In this document: piece by piece, positions 52,463-60,212 of the stretch
Numbering within the stretch: position 1 is the stretch's first letter
Layout: every line of letters begins with the position of its first letter
Assembly (NCBI GenBank): GCA_947502815.1
Contig: CANNBH010000001.1
Span: 2,514,818 to 2,578,817, forward strand
Length of the DNA stretch: 64,000 nucleotides
Reading direction: 5' to 3'
Origin: an uncultured Erythrobacter sp.
GTDB taxonomy: Bacteria > Pseudomonadota > Alphaproteobacteria > Sphingomonadales > Sphingomonadaceae
Made by a program: the position numbers and the translations under genes
Notes under the pieces: model-generated
What the model was told of the DNA's origin: nothing
The model's input: the letters and a program-made list of their open reading frames with translations, nothing else
Database searches by the model: none

Positions 52463-54370
52463 ATGAGCTTCATCGGCAAAGCATGGAAAGTGATCGTTGG
52501 GATCAAAGACGGCTTGGTCCTGATCTTTATGCTGCTGTTCTTTATGGCTCTGTTCAGCATTCTTTCTGCGTCCCCCAACCCCGGTCAGGTCCGGGACGGT
52601 GCGCTCTATATTGATCTGTCAGGTTTCGTCGTTGAGGAACGTTCTGAGGTCGATCCGCTGTCCACTTTGTTAAGCGGCCAAGCACCGCCCATTGAACATC
52701 AGGCCCGTGACCTTGTTCGCGCTCTGGATGCGGCCGCTGGTGATGACCGCATCAAAGCGGTGGTGATCGACATGAGCGCCTTTGTCGGCGGCGGTCAGGT
52801 GCACCTGCAAGCCATTGGCGAAGCGATGGACCGCGTGCGCCAAACCGAAAAACCGATCCTGACCTATGCGGTGGGTTACGGCGATGACCACATGCATTTG
52901 GCCGCCCATGCCAGCGAAGTGTGGGTCGATCCGCTAGGCGGCGCGTTGATTGCCGGGCCAGGCGGCAGCAACCTTTATTACGCAGAATTGCTAGACCGGT
53001 TGAACATCAACACCCGCGTTTACCGCGTCGGTGAATTCAAATCTGCGGTTGAACCATACCTACTCAACGGGCCCTCTGACGCCGCAAGGGAAAATCTTGC
53101 GGGCCTTTACGGTGCGCTTTGGGAAGAGTGGAAAGCCAATGTGAGCAAGGCCCGGCCAGAGTTGGAATTGGACCGCGTGACAAGCGATCCGGTCGCTTGG
53201 GTGCAGGCATCCTCAGGTGATCTGGCAAAAGCTGCGCTGGAAGCGGGTTTGGTCGATCAATTGGGTGACCGAGTGGAATTTGGAAACCGTGTCGCTGAAA
53301 TCGCGGGCGAAAATGCATGGGATAAGACGCCCGGCTCATACGCAGCCAGCGATCTTCAGCCGTTCCTTGCCGATGTCGGCCCGGGAACCGGCAGCTCCAG
53401 CAACACGATCGCGGTTGTCACAGTCGCGGGCATCATCGTGGATGGTGATGCCGGGCCGGGCAGCGCCGGAGGCACACGGATCGCAGACTTGCTTGACGGA
53501 GCGCTGGATTCTGACGGGCTAAAGGGGCTGGTTGTAAGAGTTGATTCTCCGGGAGGATCGGTGCTTGCTTCGGAAGAAATTCGCCGCGCAATCGAACGTT
53601 ACCGCGCCAAGGATATCCCTGTCGCTATTTCATTCGCCAATCTCGCCGCCAGCGGCGGGTATTGGGTTGCCACCGCAGGCGACCGGATTTTTGCACAACC
53701 CGAAACCATTACAGGGTCGATCGGCGTGTTCGCCGTTCTCCCGACTTTTGAGGGTGCCGCCGCCGATATCGGTGTTTCCGCAGACGGCTATCGCACAACG
53801 CCCCTTTCGGGCCAGCCTGACCTAATCGCCGGGCTTAGCCCAGAGGTTGACGCTATCCTTCAAGCCGGCGTCAACGACACCTATTCCGACTTCCTCACCC
53901 GCGTTGCACAAGCGCGCGGGATGAGCGTCGAAGCCGTTGATCAAATCGCGCAAGGGCGCGTGTGGGATGGCGGAACCGCGCACCAAAACCGTCTTGTCGA
54001 TCAATTCGGCGGGCTCGAAGAAGCGCTCAACTGGGTAGCCGGTGAAGCCGAATTGGAGAGCGATGATTGGAGCGCACGGTTCTTGGGTTCAGCGCCCGCG
54101 AACTACGATTCTATCATCCGCCAATTGATGACAAGCGCGGTGGCCCCGATGATAGAAGCCGCCCCAAGGCAGCGCGGCGGCGACCTTTTCGCCATGGCCG
54201 CGCGCAACCGCAGCGTTCTCATGGGACAGCTAACACGCGACGCTCAGCGGTTGGCCGGGTCAGAAGGGATACAGGCCTACTGCCTAGAATGCCCAGCACA
54301 GCCGCGCCCGATCACAGCCCATGACAAGCAAGGTTTGATGGACCTGGTTGGAGCATGGCTCTCACGCTAA
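52463..54370 (+). CDS. sppA: Signal peptide peptidase SppA (67K type)
   Basis: A 635-residue inner-membrane protease that degrades cleaved signal peptides. It has one N-terminal membrane helix ('LVLIFMLLFFMALFSILSA') and two S49 domains. The general-base Lys193 ('VGEFKSAVEPY') is in the first domain and nucleophile Ser397 ('NLAASGGYWVAT') in the second, as in the E. coli enzyme (Lys209 and Ser409). The length is normal. It is monocistronic and divergent from pyrB; tRNA-Val follows 92 bp downstream. Confidence 0.95.
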   Translation: MSFIGKAWKVIVGIKDGLVLIFMLLFFMALFSILSASPNPGQVRDGALYIDLSGFVVEERSEVDPLSTLLSGQAPPIEHQARDLVRALDAAAGDDRIKAVVIDMSAFVGGGQVHLQAIGEAMDRVRQTEKPILTYAVGYGDDHMHLAAHASEVWVDPLGGALIAGPGGSNLYYAELLDRLNINTRVYRVGEFKSAVEPYLLNGPSDAARENLAGLYGALWEEWKANVSKARPELELDRVTSDPVAWVQASSGDLAKAALEAGLVDQLGDRVEFGNRVAEIAGENAWDKTPGSYAASDLQPFLADVGPGTGSSSNTIAVVTVAGIIVDGDAGPGSAGGTRIADLLDGALDSDGLKGLVVRVDSPGGSVLASEEIRRAIERYRAKDIPVAISFANLAASGGYWVATAGDRIFAQPETITGSIGVFAVLPTFEGAAADIGVSADGYRTTPLSGQPDLIAGLSPEVDAILQAGVNDTYSDFLTRVAQARGMSVEAVDQIAQGRVWDGGTAHQNRLVDQFGGLEEALNWVAGEAELESDDWSARFLGSAPANYDSIIRQLMTSAVAPMIEAAPRQRGGDLFAMAARNRSVLMGQLTRDAQRLAGSEGIQAYCLECPAQPRPITAHDKQGLMDLVGAWLSR

Positions 54371-54462
54371 ATACCTCGCGTCCATAGGCCTTGCATTCGC
54401 ATGGGCAGAGCAGTAGACGCCCGCCCCTGTCGAAGGCGCAGCGAATAGCTACGCCCCCAGAC

Positions 54463-54537
54463 GGGCGCGTAGCTCAGTGGTAGAGCACACCCTTCACACG
54501 GGTGGGGTCGCAAGTTCAATCCTTGCCGCGCCCACCA
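54463..54537 (+). tRNA. tRNA-Val (anticodon CAC)
   Basis: A 75-nt tRNA. GGGCGCG (54463-54469) pairs with CGCGCCC (54527-54533), and ACCA follows at 54534-54537. The anticodon arm CACCC-TTCACAC-GGGTG gives CAC, reading GUG. The T-loop GTTCAATCC is present. I saw no copy of its 3' end nearby that would mark an integrated element. Confidence 0.95.
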
Positions 54538-54660
54538 TAATTTCGAGCAGTCAGAGCCACGACGGTTCCTTCATAAGTGGAGACAGTGTTTGGCAGTCGA
54601 AACCGGTGCAACAATCACGCAAATGCGAGGTTGCAGCCATCCCAATCGCTGCGTGCCAAC

Positions 54661-57285
54661 CTAACCGAAATTTTCGGGCTGAATGCCATCCAGCCAAATC
54701 GCATCCAGTTGAACCGACGGCATCACAAACAATGAGCCGGCACCTTGGCCGGATTGATGTGCAATCGAATATTCAACGAACTCTGGCTGATCTGCAGCCC
54801 CATCATTAATCAACAAAGCAGCCCAAACAGCAGCATCGTCGCTGTTATCTCCTGCCGAACTATCATCCAGAACTGCATCCAAGAACGCGTCCAATTGGCT
54901 TTGGATTGGGGAATCAGCGTCATCGCTGGATTGTGACGAGCCGCCTGTCTCGAGCGTGAGGTTTGCAAAGCTTGACGAGCCTCCATTTCGTGCATCGTCA
55001 TCATTTAGGAACACGATCCGATCAAACGTCCCGGTGAAAAACTCACCTATCGGAATTTCATAGCTCTGAAATTCCCCATCACCTGCATATTGGCCCGCAA
55101 AGTCTTGTCGGCCGTAACGCTGAAGGCCGTCCAATTGAAAACTCTGGGTTGCCGCCGGGTTTTCATCATTGACGAACATGATGCCTTGAATTTCGGCCAC
55201 GCCATAAGAAGCAAAATCGAACCGCAAAACGGTGTCGGCGGTGATTTCAATGTCGGCCAAGGCTTGGCGCCACGCATTGCCAGATAGGACAACACTCGCG
55301 CCATCGCCGGATACGTCGGAATGGCCAAAATCATAGGCGCCTTCCAAAAACGCGCCGACATCTGTTGCAAACCCGTTGATCAACAACGCCTCATCATCCT
55401 CGGGCACAGTCGATACGTCCGTTTCAAGCGTCAGGTTCGCAAAGCTTGACGAGCCTCCATTTCGTGCATCGTCATCATTTAGGAACACGATCCGATCAAA
55501 CGTCCCGGTGAAAAACTCACCTATCGGAATTTCATAGCTCTGAAATTCCCCGTCACCAGCATATTGGCCCGCAAAGTCCTGTCGGCCGTAACGCTGAAGG
55601 CCATCCAATTGAAAACTCTGAGTCGCGGCAGGGTTTTCATCATTAACGAACATGATGCCCTGAATTTCGGCCACTCCATAAGAGGCAAAATCGAACCGCA
55701 AAACGGTGTCGGCGGTGATTTCAATGTCGGCCAAGGCTTGCCGCCACGCATTGCCAGACAGGACAACACTCGCGCCATCGCCGGACACGTCGGAATGGCC
55801 AAAATCATAGGCGCCTTCCAAAAACGCGCCGACATCCGTAGCAAACCCGTTGATCAACAACGCCTCATCTCCGCCGCTGAAAGCAGGGATTTGAATCGCT
55901 TGGATCGGCGCATATTCGGATATGGCATTGTCATCCAGCGCGCGCCCAGACGTGGGTGTCGGCGCGAGGGTTTCAGAGGCATCTCTTAAGGTGGTACCGC
56001 CAAAATCCACCCCGCGATTTGCGCTGACAGAGGGATCGACCAAATTCTCACCGGTCCGGCCAAGAAACAATCGGTATTCCTCGTCCAGCGGCTGATCAAA
56101 CACCAATCGGACCTGATTGGGGCCCACGATCTCACTTTCAACAATGTTTGGCGTGTCCGATCCCGGTGTGCCGTTGGCGGCATAAAGGCCAAAGCCAAAA
56201 TGCTCCGGCGCAGTAAAACCTGCCTCAGCGCGGTAGATTGACGGGTCGTCAACCAAATACGTCTCTACTCCAGAGAACGTCACGATTACCTCAGTCGCAG
56301 ACTCAAATTCGACCGCATCCATCAAAATCGGCTGATTTTCATTGCCGGACAAGGCATCATAGATCCGCGCACCAAGCAGGCGACCGATGCGGTAATATCC
56401 CTCGCTTGTCAGATGGGTGTAGTCCGTACCAATGAGCGAGGGTTCAAACGCCTGAAATGCATATTCAACCGCGCCGAGATGGGTGTCATCACGATCATTG
56501 ATGACATCCAGCGTCTGGATGGGTGTTTCACGCACGCCAGAGCCGCGAAATTGCGAAATGGATGCAACCAGTTGGGCCGATGGTGAGACGATTTCATGGA
56601 TCGTTTCGGTGATCTTATCGAGCAGCAAATTGAGGTGATACTGGTAATCAAATTCCAGCGCGCGGGAGAGGTCCTTGTCTGATTGACCGTGGATCCAGTT
56701 CATCACCACCGAAGGATCAATCGTCAAACCTTGCTCTAAGGCGTGCTCAACAACCAGACGCAGCTGGCTTTCCAAATTGTCGTAATACACCGCCCCGCCA
56801 TCGGTATCTTTGGTGTGCACGGCGGCGCCACCATCGTTGATGTAGTGCGATAACGTCCCGTCATCATTCTCAATTGCGAAATGATGCCCATCTTCCACCT
56901 CCAGCAGCCCGGCCTCGACTGAACCGAAGATATCTGAGCTGCTCGTCATGAGTTCGAGGATGGAGCGTCCCCCGTGCCCGGCGTGAAAATGGACCAGCGT
57001 TGGCGCCTCCAGCCCATCCGCTTCAAAAGCATCGTGAATTTGGTTGAGCATCGCGGAGGCAGGGGACTCGCGATCTCCCTCGATCAGGTCGACAAAACCG
57101 ACAAAGGCATCTTCATCCACCGCATCCCCGCGAAAGCCACGCGCCGTTGTCTGAGGATTGCCAAAGTCGAGGCCAAGAACGGCACCCGGATGCTCCGCTT
57201 CGACAGATAGTCTCTCGAAAGAAAAAGTTGTCCCAATTGATAGAGATTGACCAAAAGAAAAGGTAATGAGAAGGTTGCTGCTCAT
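54661..57285 (-). CDS. SASA/SGNH-type esterase-like protein with duplicated C-terminal modules
   Basis: An 874-residue protein. The N-terminal SGNH hydrolase domain (1-about 310) starts at once with 'TFSFGQSLSIG' (Ser14), has 'MNWIHGQSDKD' as in sialate O-acetylesterase-like (SASA) proteins, and 'TDYTHLTSEGYYRIG' with Asp288 and His291 as the D-x-x-H pair. A beta-rich linker follows (310-460). Two modules with a 158-residue period are almost identical ('ALLINGFATDVGAFLEGAYD...LRFDFASYGVAEIQGIMFVND'), which look like carbohydrate-binding or surface modules. The protein has no N-terminal signal peptide, so export by another route (for example type I) or a wrong start is possible. The substrate is probably an acetylated or sulfated glycan; this is inference. 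Confidence 0.7.
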   Translation of the reverse strand: MSSNLLITFSFGQSLSIGTTFSFERLSVEAEHPGAVLGLDFGNPQTTARGFRGDAVDEDAFVGFVDLIEGDRESPASAMLNQIHDAFEADGLEAPTLVHFHAGHGGRSILELMTSSSDIFGSVEAGLLEVEDGHHFAIENDDGTLSHYINDGGAAVHTKDTDGGAVYYDNLESQLRLVVEHALEQGLTIDPSVVMNWIHGQSDKDLSRALEFDYQYHLNLLLDKITETIHEIVSPSAQLVASISQFRGSGVRETPIQTLDVINDRDDTHLGAVEYAFQAFEPSLIGTDYTHLTSEGYYRIGRLLGARIYDALSGNENQPILMDAVEFESATEVIVTFSGVETYLVDDPSIYRAEAGFTAPEHFGFGLYAANGTPGSDTPNIVESEIVGPNQVRLVFDQPLDEEYRLFLGRTGENLVDPSVSANRGVDFGGTTLRDASETLAPTPTSGRALDDNAISEYAPIQAIQIPAFSGGDEALLINGFATDVGAFLEGAYDFGHSDVSGDGASVVLSGNAWRQALADIEITADTVLRFDFASYGVAEIQGIMFVNDENPAATQSFQLDGLQRYGRQDFAGQYAGDGEFQSYEIPIGEFFTGTFDRIVFLNDDDARNGGSSSFANLTLETDVSTVPEDDEALLINGFATDVGAFLEGAYDFGHSDVSGDGASVVLSGNAWRQALADIEITADTVLRFDFASYGVAEIQGIMFVNDENPAATQSFQLDGLQRYGRQDFAGQYAGDGEFQSYEIPIGEFFTGTFDRIVFLNDDDARNGGSSSFANLTLETGGSSQSSDDADSPIQSQLDAFLDAVLDDSSAGDNSDDAAVWAALLINDGAADQPEFVEYSIAHQSGQGAGSLFVMPSVQLDAIWLDGIQPENFG
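54955..55394 (-). repeat. Direct repeat copy 1 (encodes distal module)
   Basis: About 440 bp nearly identical to 55429-55868 at an offset of 474 bp, with only scattered third-position differences. Both copies are in frame within the esterase-like gene, so it is a recent tandem duplication of a protein module. Confidence 0.9.
55429..55868 (-). repeat. Direct repeat copy 2 (encodes proximal module)
   Basis: Partner of the repeat at 54955-55394; the spacer between the copies encodes a short acidic linker ('DVSTVPEDD'). Confidence 0.9.
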
Positions 57286-57668
57286 GAAGAATACTTAGCC
57301 TCACCATGAATTGAATCATCATTCGCGCAATGCAAATAGATTGGTAAGACAGCATACTTCTAACTATTGATCGAAAATTCACCTAACGGTTGACTGAGGG
57401 AAAATATCATAAGGGCCGATACTGAGTCATTCCACGCAGTCCCGTCTTTTTGATTTCAAGACACTCAGACACCTGTCGATTTTCGATTTTTCTATATGCA
57501 AGGGATAGGCTGCGCGTTTCTGAGCAAGTGCGCATCAGCGCGCCCGCTCCACCCATCAAGGGGTTGGGGCATCGTTATCCGGCAGACGTGCAATTCAATC
57601 GGCTTGGCCCAACTGAGTAGGGCCGCGATGAAGCTATTCCTCAGCCCACGGGCAAGAGGTTGAGCCTG
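57286..57668. other. Intergenic region between eda and the esterase-like gene
   Basis: No gene, RNA or strong hairpin recognised. The part nearest the esterase gene (57290-57420) is AT-rich and probably contains its promoter; the start codon itself has no good Shine-Dalgarno sequence. Confidence 0.45.
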
Positions 57669-58328
57669 TTATCGCTGCTGCGCGATGGAGACCGCTTCGC
57701 TGGCGAGCCGAGTGATCGCGGCGTAATCACCGGCTTCAACGGCGGCCTTTGGAGTCAACCAGCTGCCACCGCAGGCAATCACGCTGGGTAAAGCAAGAAA
57801 TTCAGAAAGGTTGCCCGCCGAAACGCCGCCGGTCGGCATAAAGCGCATTTCGCTGAAGACCGCGCTGAACGCCTTGAGCATGGGCACACCGCCAGCAAGG
57901 CTTGCCGGAAAGAACTTCACCGCACGCAGACCCAAGGCATAGGCGCGCTGGACTTCGCCGGCGGTCATGGTGCCGGGGAAGAACGGAATCCCTTCATCGA
58001 GGCAGTACAGGGCAATGTCATCGACAAGGCCGGGCGAGACAATGAACTGTGCCCCGCTGGCAACAACAGATTTCGCCTGATCCAGCGTGAGCACGGTGCC
58101 CGCTCCCACGATCAGGTCTTCGGTTTCGGCCAGAATGGCTTCCATGCCTTTTTGCGCATCAGATGACCGCAAGACGACCTCAATCACGCTCAGCCCGCCA
58201 GCGGCGAGCGCCCGCGCCGTTTCAATCGCGCGTGCGGCGTCATTCTCACCGATCAGTGGGACAACAGGGGCAGCGGCCAATCGCGCTGCCAATTGAGCTT
58301 CAATCGGGCCGAGAGTTTGCGAATTCAT
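57669..58328 (-). CDS. eda: KDPG/KHG aldolase
   Basis: A 219-residue class I aldolase that splits 2-keto-3-deoxy-6-phosphogluconate into pyruvate and glyceraldehyde 3-phosphate, the last step of the Entner-Doudoroff route. The Schiff-base Lys138 ('LRAVKFFPAS'), the 'PLIGEND' and 'IEVVLRS' segments (Glu28, Glu50, Arg54), and the phosphate-binding 'FMPTGGVSAGN' and 'ACGGSWL' agree with the family. ATG 58328 gives the normal length; ATG 58379 would add 17 residues. The other Entner-Doudoroff genes (edd, zwf, pgl) are not in the window, so this gene stands alone. Confidence 0.94.
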   Translation of the reverse strand: MNSQTLGPIEAQLAARLAAAPVVPLIGENDAARAIETARALAAGGLSVIEVVLRSSDAQKGMEAILAETEDLIVGAGTVLTLDQAKSVVASGAQFIVSPGLVDDIALYCLDEGIPFFPGTMTAGEVQRAYALGLRAVKFFPASLAGGVPMLKAFSAVFSEMRFMPTGGVSAGNLSEFLALPSVIACGGSWLTPKAAVEAGDYAAITRLASEAVSIAQQR

Positions 58329-58426
58329 GGGAAGACTGTGCCTTGTGCCAAGCCCAATTGGGCGGTCCAACGACACCATAGAGAGACGGCGCGTTTATGG
58401 AAATCGTCTTTCGCGCACGAGAGCAA

Positions 58427-60076
58427 TCAAAAAGACTTGCTGACCCGGACATTGACCCGCGGCGTTTCATCTTCGGTTTCATAGCGCGGGCCGGTCAAAG
58501 GCACAGCGACCTCCAAATCCAGGTCGATTGTGCTGGTCACGTCAGCGCGCAAACCGCCGCCGCTGGATGCAAGCGAACCGCCGCCAAACCCGTCCTCAAG
58601 GTTGGTTACGACCCCACCATCGGCGAAAGCGTAAAGCTGCAACCTTTGGAGCGGGCCAAGCCCGCGCGGCATGGTGTAGCGCAATTCGCCTACCCCCATC
58701 ACTCCCTGATCTCCGACCCGCGTGCTAAAATCATAGCCGCGCACATAGAAATTGCCGCCCAGACCGATGCTTTCACCGATTAAGAGTGGTGCGCTCGAGA
58801 ACTGGCCATTCGCGTTCAAAGCGATGCTGAAATTCCCGCCCAAGGAGCGATCATAGCCAAGCCACCAGTCGAGCGCGGTGAAATCAGGCTGCGCATCGAG
58901 GCGCGATGCGAGCAAATCGCCGTTTTGCGTTGCGCCCAGAATATTGAGACCCTGCGTAACCGTCACTTTTGACCGGATGCGCCCGCCCAACCCCTGGAAG
59001 AACGCATAGGCGCCCAGCCGGGCCATTGCGATACGATCATGCCGTGCCAACGCGCCCAGCCGATCCTGACGCAAATCCTCAACCTCAAAACTGCCTTCGA
59101 GCCACAATCCACGCGCGCGAGACCGAAGCAGCGGATGACGCACCCGCACTCCGCCGCGCCAGGATTCTCCAGCGATGTTCAGCCCTTCAAGATATGCTCC
59201 AGGCTCAGACTTGGAATACGAGCCCGAGGCTGACAATTGCGTGCCGCTGTCATTGACAACAATGGAATAGCTGCTGCGGAAAAATACCTGCTCGCTCAGT
59301 TCAAATGGAGTGACCGACATACTCAAATCAACGCCATCGCGGTCGGACAAAAGCCCGTTGGCATCGACCGAAATGCGCGCCCGCACAGGACCAACCGGCG
59401 AAGTGCTGTCGTTTGAGAGAGAGGCGCGCGCGAACCAGTCTTGACGGTACGCCTCGACGATCAAAACACCGCGATCGCCGTCGCGTTCGAAACGGGTGTC
59501 GCGAATGTAGACACCTGGCACATCATCAGCGAGCAAAACATGCCGTTCCAACGCTTTGATTGAAACGGGCCGTCCATTGCGAAGCGGGGCCAGCATCTGC
59601 GCAATCGCGGGATCGGTGGAGCCTTCCACCCGGATTTCATCAATAACGCCTTCGTCGATTTGAATCCGCAAAACCCCGCCAACAAGCGCCTGTGCCGGCA
59701 ACCGGGCGTTAGCGAACAAATAACCCTGCTCACGGGCAAAATTGGCAAAGCGGCTGGTCAATTCCCCCAGCGTATTCGGTGATAAAGAGCGGCCCGCATA
59801 TTCCTCGACAAGATCGGCAAAATCGGCGCGATCCATCTCAATAAGCCCATCAACAACGATAGCGCTCACAAGAAGCGATTCATCGCCGCGCGGCGTCGCA
59901 GGCACTTCCAAAACGGGTTGAAATTCAATCCGCTGCACACGTTCGGGGGTGTCAAGAATCTCGGCTCGATCTTCCTCTTGCGCAGGCGCAGAAACGTCCA
60001 ACGCGTCTTGCGCACTGACCCCACTGCTGGCGCAAATGGCAGCAAAATAGAGCGGGGCCTTAAAGCGGAAATGCAC
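58427..60076 (-). CDS. Two-partner secretion transporter (ShlB/FhaC/HecB family)
   Basis: A 549-residue outer-membrane TpsB protein with a signal peptide ('APLYFAAICASSGVSA'). The POTRA region (about 65-210) includes 'LVSAIVVDGLIEMDRADFADL', 'ANARLPAQALVGGVLRIQIDEGVIDEI' and 'GRPVSIKALERHVLLADDVPGV'. The barrel has the 'VRGYDF' motif in loop L6 and ends 'RVNVRVSKSF'. It exports large, usually beta-helical TpsA proteins, but no gene with a TPS haemagglutinin domain is in view. It is divergent from the FecR repeat protein gene (136 bp between), which could be its substrate or regulator. Confidence 0.92.
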   Translation of the reverse strand: MHFRFKAPLYFAAICASSGVSAQDALDVSAPAQEEDRAEILDTPERVQRIEFQPVLEVPATPRGDESLLVSAIVVDGLIEMDRADFADLVEEYAGRSLSPNTLGELTSRFANFAREQGYLFANARLPAQALVGGVLRIQIDEGVIDEIRVEGSTDPAIAQMLAPLRNGRPVSIKALERHVLLADDVPGVYIRDTRFERDGDRGVLIVEAYRQDWFARASLSNDSTSPVGPVRARISVDANGLLSDRDGVDLSMSVTPFELSEQVFFRSSYSIVVNDSGTQLSASGSYSKSEPGAYLEGLNIAGESWRGGVRVRHPLLRSRARGLWLEGSFEVEDLRQDRLGALARHDRIAMARLGAYAFFQGLGGRIRSKVTVTQGLNILGATQNGDLLASRLDAQPDFTALDWWLGYDRSLGGNFSIALNANGQFSSAPLLIGESIGLGGNFYVRGYDFSTRVGDQGVMGVGELRYTMPRGLGPLQRLQLYAFADGGVVTNLEDGFGGGSLASSGGGLRADVTSTIDLDLEVAVPLTGPRYETEDETPRVNVRVSKSF

Positions 60077-60118
60077 AGCTTGATCCTTTGAACATGCCGG
60101 TTCCTATGGCCTCCGAAA

Positions 60119-60140
60119 GTTAACCAAGAGTCAAGTTAAC
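60119..60140. promoter_or_regulatory. Paired GTTAAC sites between the divergent TPS and FecR genes
   Basis: GTTAAC occurs at 60119-60124 and again at 60135-60140, 16 bp apart start to start, in the shared control region. The two palindromes may be an operator; spacing does not match the CtrA box. Confidence 0.3.
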
Positions 60141-60212
60141 GAGCGCTTCACCTTCTTTGAGAACCTCTTCTGCAAACCTCAGAAACTAAGGGACGCTCAC
60201 GGAGAAATATTG

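Noticed and set aside
54463..57285. Integrative element at tRNA-Val with the esterase gene as cargo
   Set aside because: No integrase gene and no repeat of the tRNA 3' end were seen downstream, and normal chromosomal genes (eda) follow.
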